Below, one piece after another: positions 27,576 through 34,904 of a stretch of 34,904 nucleotides of DNA. Location of the stretch: positions 1 through 34,904 of the forward strand of contig CACKOX010000014.1 in the NCBI GenBank assembly GCA_902601865.1, read 5' to 3'. Position 1 is the stretch's first letter, and the number at the start of each line of letters is the position of its first letter. The position numbers and the translations under genes are program-made. Source of the DNA: an uncultured Alphaproteobacteria bacterium. Its GTDB lineage: Bacteria; Pseudomonadota; Alphaproteobacteria; HIMB59. A model generated the notes under the pieces. It was not told the origin of the DNA and did not search any database. It saw only the letters and a list, made by a program, of their open reading frames with translations.

Positions 27576-28397
27576 TTAATCTAAAGAAATTTTTCCCTCA
27601 GGAGTTGGAGGAGAGAAAGGATAACCGCCCCAAACAGATTGATCAAAATTAACTACTGAGCCTGTCATCATGCCAGAATCATCAGATGCTAAAAATGTTA
27701 CTGCCTTTGCTACTTCATTAGGGTCTAGAAGCCTCTCAAAAGGTTGTTCCTTTGCAGCATCTTTTAACCAATCTTCTGGAGCACCATGATATTTAGTTTG
27801 AATTTCATGCTCCCCATCTGATGCCATCCATCCAATATTTAATTGATTAACTCTTATCTTATTATTAAGTAATGCAAACGCCGTGTTTCTCGTTAAAGTT
27901 GCCAAGGCCCCTTTCGAGGTGCAATATGCAGATATAAATGGTTGTCCAGTTAGAGCAGACACAGACCCTATGTTGATAATAGAACCATGAATTCCTTGAT
28001 CTATCATAATTTTGACAGTTTCTTGTATGAGGAAGAAAGGCCCTTTGACATTAGTTCCTATCATTTTATCGAATAATTCTTCAGATGTGTTGACAATATT
28101 ACCTCGATCAGTGATACCTGCTGCATTTACAAGAACATCTATTTTTCCAAAATTTTTTTTTGCAACTGTTACAGCGTTACGACACTCTTGAACATTAGGT
28201 AAGTCTGTCTTAACGAAAATTACTTTGCACCCAGTTTCCTCTTGAATCTTTTTTGCTACCTCTTTTCCTTTTTCCTCTTTTCTTCCAATAGTAATAATAC
28301 CCTCTGCACCATTTTCAGCAAAATTTTTAGCAATTGCTGCCCCCAAACCCTGTGTTCCTCCTGTAACGAGTGCAAACTTTCCTTTAATGCTATTCAT
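27576..28397 (-). CDS. Short-chain dehydrogenase/reductase (SDR)
   Basis: ALVTGGTQGLGAAIAKNFAENG, LVNAAGITDRG, SAYCTSKGALATLTRN. Confidence 0.92.
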   Translation of the reverse strand: MNSIKGKFALVTGGTQGLGAAIAKNFAENGAEGIITIGRKEEKGKEVAKKIQEETGCKVIFVKTDLPNVQECRNAVTVAKKNFGKIDVLVNAAGITDRGNIVNTSEELFDKMIGTNVKGPFFLIQETVKIMIDQGIHGSIINIGSVSALTGQPFISAYCTSKGALATLTRNTAFALLNNKIRVNQLNIGWMASDGEHEIQTKYHGAPEDWLKDAAKEQPFERLLDPNEVAKAVTFLASDDSGMMTGSVVNFDQSVWGGYPFSPPTPEGKISLD

Positions 28398-29301
28398 CTA
28401 TGTAATCCTCTATCTGATATCCATACATACTTAAGCACTCTACTAACTCTTTGTTTCCAATTTTTGCATATTCAAAAGGATTTGCTTTTGCTGGATCTTG
28501 TTCTGCCTCCACAATGAACCATCCCTCGTAATTATTTTTGGATAAAGTTTCAACAACTTCTTTAAAATTAATATTCCCATCACCAGGTACTGTAAAAGCC
28601 CCCTCAAGGACAAAATCTAAAAAACTTTGTTTTGATCGATCTAAATTATTTACTATTTTTGAGCGAATGTCTTTTGCATGAAAGTGATTTATTCTTTTTG
28701 CATGTTTGTTTATAACCCCTAAAGAGTCTCCTCCAGCAAAGGTCATGTGACCTGTATCAAATAAAATTTTTACTGCCTCACCTGTATGGTTCATCAGACT
28801 ATCTAGTTCTTGTTCAGTCTCAATCGCCGTACCCATATGGTGATGAAATGAAATTGGTACTCCAAAATCTGCACAAAATTCTGCAAATAATGTTAATTTT
28901 CTTCCATACTCTTTAAAGTCTTCACTATGTATTTTTCTTTTTGTATTCAGGGGAGCGTGTCTGACATTTTGAATGGTTCCTGAGGTTTCTCCGTAAGCCA
29001 AAACTGCTGCTCCTAAATCTCTAAAAAGTGTTAATTGTTGAAGAACTCTATCTTTTTCATTTTCTAAATCATTATCAAGAACAGTGCCTGAGTACCACCC
29101 AGAGGCTAGGTATAGTTTGTGACTTTTCAAAATAGGCCCTAATTTTTCAGGAGTTTTAGGGAATTTACCCCCTGTTTCTACACCAGTAAATCCTGCTAGT
29201 TTTGATTCACTAAGGCATGTATCTAAAGATGTTTCCCCTCCCAACTCAGGTAAATCGTCATTAGACCATGCTATAGGTGCTATCCCCAATTTTGCTTTCA
29301 T
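28390..29301 (-). CDS. iolE: myo-inosose-2 dehydratase (IolE) family TIM-barrel protein
   Basis: LGIAPIAWSNDDLPELGGETSLDTCLSESKLAGFTGVETGGKFP is the characteristic IolE N-terminus; HHHMGTAIET, LFDTGHMTFAGGD, HFHAKDIR. Confidence 0.9.
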   Translation of the reverse strand: MKAKLGIAPIAWSNDDLPELGGETSLDTCLSESKLAGFTGVETGGKFPKTPEKLGPILKSHKLYLASGWYSGTVLDNDLENEKDRVLQQLTLFRDLGAAVLAYGETSGTIQNVRHAPLNTKRKIHSEDFKEYGRKLTLFAEFCADFGVPISFHHHMGTAIETEQELDSLMNHTGEAVKILFDTGHMTFAGGDSLGVINKHAKRINHFHAKDIRSKIVNNLDRSKQSFLDFVLEGAFTVPGDGNINFKEVVETLSKNNYEGWFIVEAEQDPAKANPFEYAKIGNKELVECLSMYGYQIEDYIDE

Positions 29302-29358
29302 TAACCTCTCCTCTAATTAGATTATAAATAAATAAATCTTTTAAAGAATACTTAAATT

Positions 29359-29373
29359 ATATTCAAAATGAAT
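29359..29373. promoter_or_regulatory. Palindromic operator site 3: ATATTCAAAATGAAT in the iolE/iolG divergent region
   Basis: 15 nt identical to site 1; perfect ATTCA-AAA-TGAAT core. Confidence 0.65.
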
Positions 29374-29417
29374 TATTTTTTATTTTTAATATTAAAATAG
29401 TACTATATGTCTGAGGT

Positions 29418-30422
29418 ATGAAAAAAGTAAGAATTGCAGTGATTGGGTGTGGTCGTATAGGTCAAATGCATGCCAAAAATATTCAGCTTCATGAAAAGAC
29501 AACTTTAGCTTGTGTTTTTGATCCAAACGATCAATTTGCAAAAAAAGTTTCAAATGATTTAAGTGTTCCAGCTGTAGAAAAAGTTGATGAAGTTTTTAGC
29601 GATAGTGGTATTGATGCAATTCTTATATCCTCTCCAACAAATACCCATATTGATTTCATAGAGAAATCAGTTGCTGCAAAAAAACCTGTTCTTTGTGAGA
29701 AGCCAATTGACTTAGATATTATTAAAGTTAATGAGTGCTCTGAAAGGCTTAAAGGAAATAATATTCCAATTCAATTGGGATTTAATAGAAGATTTGATCC
29801 CGGTCATCAAGCTGCGAAGCAATCTTTAATAGATGGGGAGATAGGTGAACTTCATCAATGTTTGATTACATCAAGAGACCCTGGTTTACCTAGTTGGGAT
29901 TATTTAAAAGTATCAGGTGGTCAATTTAGAGATATGACTATTCATGATTTTGATTTAGCTCGCTTTATGCTAGGAGAAGAACCTAAAAAAATATTTGCGA
30001 TATCTAATGCTTTGATAAATCCAAGAATAAAGTCTGAATTAGATGATAGTGATACTCTGATGATTATCATGGAGACTGCTTCAGGAAAACAGTGTCATAT
30101 TAACAACTCTAGATCGGCCACATATGGTTATGATCAAAGAGTAGAGCTATTTGGAAGTAAGGGAATGGTTGTATCTGAAAACAGAAAGCCCCATGAGCTT
30201 AAAAAGTATAATATGGAATTCGTTGATAAACGAGAGCCGTATCTAAATTTTTTTATAGAGAGATATCAAGAGGCTTATATGAATTCTATTACATCATTTG
30301 TCGAGGCTATTATTGAAAAAAAGCAAGTATCTGTTGGATTTGAAGATGGAAGGAGAGCCCTTCTTTTAGCTGAGGCTGCATATAAATCTGTCAAAAGTGG
30401 GAGGTTTGAAAAAATTGATTAA
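29418..30422 (+). CDS. iolG: Inositol 2-dehydrogenase (IolG) family, Gfo/Idh/MocA
   Basis: VIGCGRIGQMHAKNI, CEKPIDLD, IQLGFNRRFDPGHQAAKQSL, VSGGQFRDMTIHDFDLARFMLGEEP. Confidence 0.88.
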   Translation: MKKVRIAVIGCGRIGQMHAKNIQLHEKTTLACVFDPNDQFAKKVSNDLSVPAVEKVDEVFSDSGIDAILISSPTNTHIDFIEKSVAAKKPVLCEKPIDLDIIKVNECSERLKGNNIPIQLGFNRRFDPGHQAAKQSLIDGEIGELHQCLITSRDPGLPSWDYLKVSGGQFRDMTIHDFDLARFMLGEEPKKIFAISNALINPRIKSELDDSDTLMIIMETASGKQCHINNSRSATYGYDQRVELFGSKGMVVSENRKPHELKKYNMEFVDKREPYLNFFIERYQEAYMNSITSFVEAIIEKKQVSVGFEDGRRALLLAEAAYKSVKSGRFEKID

Positions 30423-30432
30423 TATTATGCAT

Positions 30433-30453
30433 TTATCTATGACTAATAGATAA
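30433..30453. repeat. Inverted repeat TTATCTAT-GACTA-ATAGATAA between iolG and HpcH/HpaI genes
   Basis: Perfect 8-bp arms, T-rich downstream; possible weak terminator or operator. Confidence 0.4.
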
Positions 30454-30488
30454 TTGTTATAATTAATTTTTTAAATATTTTTAGATAG

Positions 30489-31310
30489 ATGATTGAAAAT
30501 AAAGTAAAAGAAAAATGGAAAAGTAAAAAAGTAGTTCTTAATAGTTTCTTATCAATACCAAATACCTTTACTGCCGAAATCATGTCAGAGCAAGGATACG
30601 ATGCTTTAACTATTGACTACCAACATGGGATGATTGGCTTTAATGACTTATTTACAATGTTGCAGAGTATTCGACATAGTGGTGTGACTCCAATTTGTAG
30701 AGTCTCTGGTTTAGATCATGCTGTTATATCTAAAGTTATGGATGCAGGTGCTTTGGGAGTTATATGCCCTATGATTAATACACGTCAACAAGCAGAGCAA
30801 CTAGTTCAAGATTGTAAATATCCTCCTGTTGGTATTAGAAGTTTTGGCCCAACTAGGGCAAATTTTTCTGTGAGCTCAAACTATTTTTATGAGGCAAATG
30901 AAAGTACTTTTTGTTTAGCTATGATTGAAACACAACAGGCATTTGATAATCTTGATGAAATAGCATCGACACCTGGCCTAGATGGACTTTATATAGGAAC
31001 AGCAGATTTAACAATTGGTCTCAATCAAGGGAAGCTTGTTCCAGGTTTTGATCGCAAGGAACCTGAAATGATTGATGCAAAAAAGAAAATTTTAGCTGCA
31101 GCTCATAAATATGGAAAAGTTGCTTGTCTTCATTGTGGCACTCCTGAGTATGCTGCTCAAGCTTCTGAGTGGGGTTTTGATTTTGTAACGATTACTAATG
31201 ATGTTCGACTTCTTGCTGGAGCTGCTGGAGCTCACGTGAAAAAATTTAAAGAGTTAACAAACCAAGAACACGATGAAACTGACAAAGATACTAATCCAAG
31301 CTCTTATTAG
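30489..31310 (+). CDS. HpcH/HpaI-family aldolase (2-keto-3-deoxy sugar acid aldolase type)
   Basis: MSEQGYDALTIDYQHGMIGF, VMDAGALGVICPMINTRQQAEQLV, GIRSFGPTRA, MIETQQAFDNLDEIASTPGLDGLYIGTADL. Confidence 0.93.
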   Translation: MIENKVKEKWKSKKVVLNSFLSIPNTFTAEIMSEQGYDALTIDYQHGMIGFNDLFTMLQSIRHSGVTPICRVSGLDHAVISKVMDAGALGVICPMINTRQQAEQLVQDCKYPPVGIRSFGPTRANFSVSSNYFYEANESTFCLAMIETQQAFDNLDEIASTPGLDGLYIGTADLTIGLNQGKLVPGFDRKEPEMIDAKKKILAAAHKYGKVACLHCGTPEYAAQASEWGFDFVTITNDVRLLAGAAGAHVKKFKELTNQEHDETDKDTNPSSY

Positions 31311-31319
31311 AAATTTAAA

Positions 31320-32108
31320 TTAAACTGCTTCTAATTCTTTTGCTAAATCACCAATTTCTGCGCCACCAGCCATCAGTCTTTTGACATCGTCCCCACCAAG
31401 CTCAGATGACTTGCCTGATCCTATTACTTCACCGAGACTTAAAAAAGTAAAACGGTCTGCGATTAAGCGGGCATGAATTTCATTGTGTGTTATAAGAATG
31501 ATAGCTATGTTTCCAAGCTTTTGGACCTTCTTAATTGTTTTTAAAACCTCCATCTGCTGTCTTTGTCCAAGAGCTGATGTTGGTTCGTCTAATATTAAAA
31601 TTTTTGCTCCAAAATAAATAGCTCTAGCTATGGCTAATGTTTGTCTTTGTCCACCAGACATTGTTCCTACAGGTTGGGCTGGATCAGATATATTAATTCC
31701 TATTTTTCCCATTTCAGAAATTGTAATTTCATCCATTTTTTTAAAATTAAGAATTCCAAATGGTCCAGGGCCTTTTTTTAATTCATTTCCTAAGAAAAAA
31801 TTTCTTGTAACTGAAGTCAGTGCATTGAGTGCCAAGTCTTGGTAAACTGTTCCTATTCCGGTATTTGTAGCTTCTCTGGGAGATCCAAATTTTACTTCTT
31901 TGCCCCCTACTTTTATTATTCCTGAAGTAGGCTGATGGACCCCTGATAAAACTTTAATTAAAGTTGATTTCCCTGCTCCATTATCGCCAAGAAGAGCATG
32001 AACCTCTCCGGGTAACACGTTTAAAGAAACACCATTAAGCGCTGTAAATGTTCCAAATTTTTTTACTAAGTCTGTAATCTCAATAAAAGGTGTTTGATTA
32101 TTATCCAT
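31320..32108 (-). CDS. CUT2-type sugar ABC transporter ATP-binding protein (single domain, FrcA-like)
   Basis: GDNGAGKSTLIK, MSGGQRQTLAIARAI, ILILDEPTSALGQRQ. Confidence 0.92.
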   Translation of the reverse strand: MDNNQTPFIEITDLVKKFGTFTALNGVSLNVLPGEVHALLGDNGAGKSTLIKVLSGVHQPTSGIIKVGGKEVKFGSPREATNTGIGTVYQDLALNALTSVTRNFFLGNELKKGPGPFGILNFKKMDEITISEMGKIGINISDPAQPVGTMSGGQRQTLAIARAIYFGAKILILDEPTSALGQRQQMEVLKTIKKVQKLGNIAIILITHNEIHARLIADRFTFLSLGEVIGSGKSSELGGDDVKRLMAGGAEIGDLAKELEAV

Positions 32109-32111
32109 AGT

Positions 32112-33698
32112 CTAAATACTTCCCATAATTCTTTTTCGAATATTTTCATTTGTTAATGCTGAGGCAATGATAACGAGTCCTAAGAACACTCGATAAAAAG
32201 AGCCATCAATACCTGGTATATAAAAGAAAGCCTCTTTTGCTACACCAAATATAAAAGCTCCTACTACAATACCCAATATAGTTCCAAAGCCACCTGTGAG
32301 GACAACACCTCCAATTACAGCTGCTGCTATTGCTTCTAATTCTTTCAAATTACCTTTAGCTGCATCAGCAGTGTTGACTTCAAATACCTGACATGTTGCA
32401 AAGATAGTAGCGCAAAAAGCAGAGAACATAAATAATGAGACCTTGACTTTGTCAGTGGGTACTCCATTTGCTTTGGCCGCATTTAAATTTCCACCCGTTG
32501 AGTAAATCCAATTTCCAGCCTGAGTCTTACTTAAAACAACATAGCATACTAGTGCTATGATTAGCCATATCATAACACATGAATATAGGCCTGAGGCAAA
32601 CTGATTTCCAAAGTTATTGGTATTCCAATCAACAGGAAAATAAAGCCAGTCAAATATTGGTTCTAAAATATCACCGCCAAAGAAGTTAGCGACAGGTTTT
32701 GTAGAGTATAATGAGTCAATATAAACTCTGGCTATATCAACATCTGTAACAGTTTTAGCGACAGCTGGTTCAATTTTAAAGTTCGTAATTTTTTCTTGGA
32801 TCATTGAAACCATATAATCATTACCGGACTGTTGTGCGTTAGCGAGTGCTTGTTCTAAGGGTTTGACACCTTTTTTTATAAGAATTTCTGTTTTTGCTTC
32901 AGCAACTCGTTGGTAGGTATATTCTAATCTTTCAGTTATTGAGGCCACCTTATCTGCGGGTATATCTTGAGCTATAGCAACAAGATCTGCTTCCGGTAAT
33001 GCTTTGGCTTTTTCTCTGACCATTTCTCCATGACCAGGAACATTTACAATATTTTTAATATCAGGGATTTCAGTCACTGTTGTTGCACCTTTAGTTTGAT
33101 CTGCTCTATGATTAAAAGATCGAAGGGAAACCTCTGTTAATCCTCTTAAGAAAAACAAACCTCCTAAAGTAACAATAAATGAAGGAAGACCTGATCTCAC
33201 AATAATTGTTCCTTGAAGCCAGCCAAAAAATAATGTGAAACACAAAGTTATAAAGATTGCTCCTAGTGGAGAGACATCAGATAAATGGATTAATGTTAAA
33301 AATTCAATATGAAAGCCCCCTTCAAAGGAAACATAAGGAATTATAATAGAAAAACCCCATCGCAAGATCATGGCCATACAAGCGCCAGCAAAACCAATCA
33401 TTGAGCCTATAGATAAATCAAACTCCCCAGCTATTATAAGTAAACCAGCTCCAATCGCTATTATTCCTAACTGCGAAATAACTCTTAAAAAATTTCTTAT
33501 ACCTAATGCATTAAAACCCTCACCAGTAAATGGGTTCCATGACATTTCTCCAGCAGGGATGGAGAAATATCCAAGCATTCCAAACAACAAGAGCATCACT
33601 CCAATTGGACCAATCTCAGGTCTTGAAATTAGTTTTGAAAACCAAGACTTTTCTTGGTGTCTATCCGCTTCTTTTCTTTGTGTTGTGGATGTATTCAT
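32112..33698 (-). CDS. CUT2-type sugar ABC transporter permease with large hydrophilic insertion
   Basis: LLIIAGEFDLSIGSMIGFAGA, PSFIVTLGGLFFLRGLTEVSLRSFN, IYSTGGNLNAAKANGVPTDKVK, GGVVLTGGFGTILGIVVGA; 528 aa, longer than usual members. Confidence 0.9.
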   Translation of the reverse strand: MNTSTTQRKEADRHQEKSWFSKLISRPEIGPIGVMLLLFGMLGYFSIPAGEMSWNPFTGEGFNALGIRNFLRVISQLGIIAIGAGLLIIAGEFDLSIGSMIGFAGACMAMILRWGFSIIIPYVSFEGGFHIEFLTLIHLSDVSPLGAIFITLCFTLFFGWLQGTIIVRSGLPSFIVTLGGLFFLRGLTEVSLRSFNHRADQTKGATTVTEIPDIKNIVNVPGHGEMVREKAKALPEADLVAIAQDIPADKVASITERLEYTYQRVAEAKTEILIKKGVKPLEQALANAQQSGNDYMVSMIQEKITNFKIEPAVAKTVTDVDIARVYIDSLYSTKPVANFFGGDILEPIFDWLYFPVDWNTNNFGNQFASGLYSCVMIWLIIALVCYVVLSKTQAGNWIYSTGGNLNAAKANGVPTDKVKVSLFMFSAFCATIFATCQVFEVNTADAAKGNLKELEAIAAAVIGGVVLTGGFGTILGIVVGAFIFGVAKEAFFYIPGIDGSFYRVFLGLVIIASALTNENIRKRIMGSI

Positions 33699-33750
33699 AT
33701 TTCTAGAATATTAAAATAATATCTATCTTTCTCGTAAAGTTTTTTTTGTT

Positions 33751-33773
33751 AAGTGGGCAGAAACTGCCCACTT
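33751..33773. repeat. Perfect stem-loop between second SBP and permease genes (10-bp stem AAGTGGGCAG, 3-nt loop)
   Basis: aagtgggcag-aaa-ctgcccactt read directly; followed by an A-tract rather than a U-tract on the minus strand. Confidence 0.75.
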
Positions 33774-33788
33774 TATAAGATATTTTGA

Positions 33789-34691
33789 TTATCTATCAAT
33801 ACCTGCTAAAGCAGAAACTGATGATGCGTTTGACTTGTCAACAAATCCTGGACCTGATGGAATGTTTGCACCAGGAAGAAGACCAGCACCATTGTTGTAC
33901 AAATGAAGAACAACAACAGGCATATAACCTTGTAATCTTTGTTGTTGATCAATTGTATATGCAACTTTACCTGAGTTGATTAAGTCCATTACCTCTGGGC
34001 TTAAGTCAAAACATGAGTGATGAACTGACATACCTAGATCATCGATCGCTGCTTGAACACCTGAACAAACGTGTGGTCCAACTGAGAGAACAGCATCAAC
34101 ATCTGGGTTAGCTTGTAAACCAGCAGCTGCTCTTGTTGGGATAGAAGCAGGGTCATTAGAAGTATCTACATTTGTTGTAGGTAATGCTGTAGCATATCCA
34201 CCACATCTGTCTGTAAGAGCAGTGTTGTATGCCTCTTGGATCATGCAAAGTGCTTTTGTAGCGCCCTCAGCTTTTGCTCTTTCACCCGCTTTCTGACCAG
34301 CAAGAAATTCTGGCTGACCAACGTGCATAAGTGCACCTAATGAAGCAGAAGACTCTAAACCTGAGTTCATTGTAATGACTGGGATACCAGCTGCTACAGC
34401 GTCTTTAATTGCTTGACCTAGTGCTTCAGGATCTGGAAGCGAAACTACCATACCATCAGGCTGAGTAGCAGCTGCAGCTGCAATTGACTTAGCCATATCA
34501 CCTAGATCTCCAGATGGGTTAAAGATATATTCAAAATCTGCACCTACGTGTCTAGCAGCATCTTCACCACCTTTTTGCACAACAGGCCAGAAAGGGTCTT
34601 TACCCTCACCGTGTGTTACCATAACTATTCTTTCAGCAAATGCAGAAAGAGATAGGAATGAAACAAGAATTGTAAGAATTATTTTTTTCAT
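33789..34691 (-). CDS. Sugar ABC transporter periplasmic substrate-binding protein (type 1 PBP)
   Basis: Signal peptide MKKIILTILVSFLSLSAFA; VVQKGGEDAARHVGADFEYIFNPSGDLGDMAKSIAAAAATQPDGMVVSLPDPEALGQAIKDAVAAGIPVITMNSG; SD AAGGAGG upstream. Confidence 0.92.
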   Translation of the reverse strand: MKKIILTILVSFLSLSAFAERIVMVTHGEGKDPFWPVVQKGGEDAARHVGADFEYIFNPSGDLGDMAKSIAAAAATQPDGMVVSLPDPEALGQAIKDAVAAGIPVITMNSGLESSASLGALMHVGQPEFLAGQKAGERAKAEGATKALCMIQEAYNTALTDRCGGYATALPTTNVDTSNDPASIPTRAAAGLQANPDVDAVLSVGPHVCSGVQAAIDDLGMSVHHSCFDLSPEVMDLINSGKVAYTIDQQQRLQGYMPVVVLHLYNNGAGLLPGANIPSGPGFVDKSNASSVSALAGIDR

Positions 34692-34881
34692 TAATTCCTC
34701 CTTAATTATAACGGTTGCATACTATTAAATTTTCGATACAAATCCAAACAAATGTGTCTAAAAAACTATGTAATATCTGCATTTGCGACAAAATTATCGA
34801 TCATAAATGTGCATAAATTGGACAATGTGGTATTAAAAATTATTAATAGATAAAATTATTTAAATAATAGAAGATGTATTT

Positions 34882-34904
34882 ATGAAAAAACAAGAGTTTG
34901 GAGC
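34882..34904 (+). CDS. Start of a divergent CDS truncated by window end (MKKQEFG...)
   Basis: ATG followed by open frame to window edge; too short to classify. Confidence 0.3.

Noticed and set aside
1-34904. CRISPR arrays, prophage, transposase, toxin-antitoxin, defence islands, tRNA/rRNA genes
   Set aside because: None seen: no regularly spaced direct repeats, no transposase or phage structural motifs, and no cloverleaf-like sequence recognised by eye; a tRNAscan/Infernal run would be needed to exclude small RNAs.

Overview
AT-rich bacterial window (alphaproteobacterial-like by gene content; taxonomy is inference). About 36 genes, and no RNA gene, prophage, transposon or CRISPR array that I could support. 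Left part (1-10.4 kb): the end of a PxpB/KipI gene, PxpC/KipA, a stand-alone biotinyl-domain protein, a GST, a few hypothetical proteins, an orphan ParA-type ATPase, an Fe-type alcohol dehydrogenase, and a four-gene GldA/GldF/GldG/DUF4340-like ABC operon. Right part (10.4-34.9 kb): a large sugar/cyclitol catabolic island. It holds recognisable inositol-pathway genes (iolG-, iolE-, iolB-, iolC-like, class II aldolase), two CUT2-type sugar ABC transporters, two SDRs, an HpcH/HpaI aldolase, an aldehyde dehydrogenase, and an unusual block: E1-alpha/E1-beta, a free-standing lipoyl domain, and an M24-fold protein with an altered metal site. Main points for follow-up: (1) a cytosolic regulator made of an N-terminal winged HTH fused to a MalE/SBP_1-type solute-binding domain; (2) a shared palindromic operator ATATTCAAWWTGAATAT at exactly the three intergenic control regions that start the island's transcription units; (3) an iol gene set with no iolD in the window, while the same putative operon carries the E1/lipoyl/M24 block. 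That suggests (hypothesis only) an alternative route for the ring-opening step or a variant cyclitol/sugar pathway.
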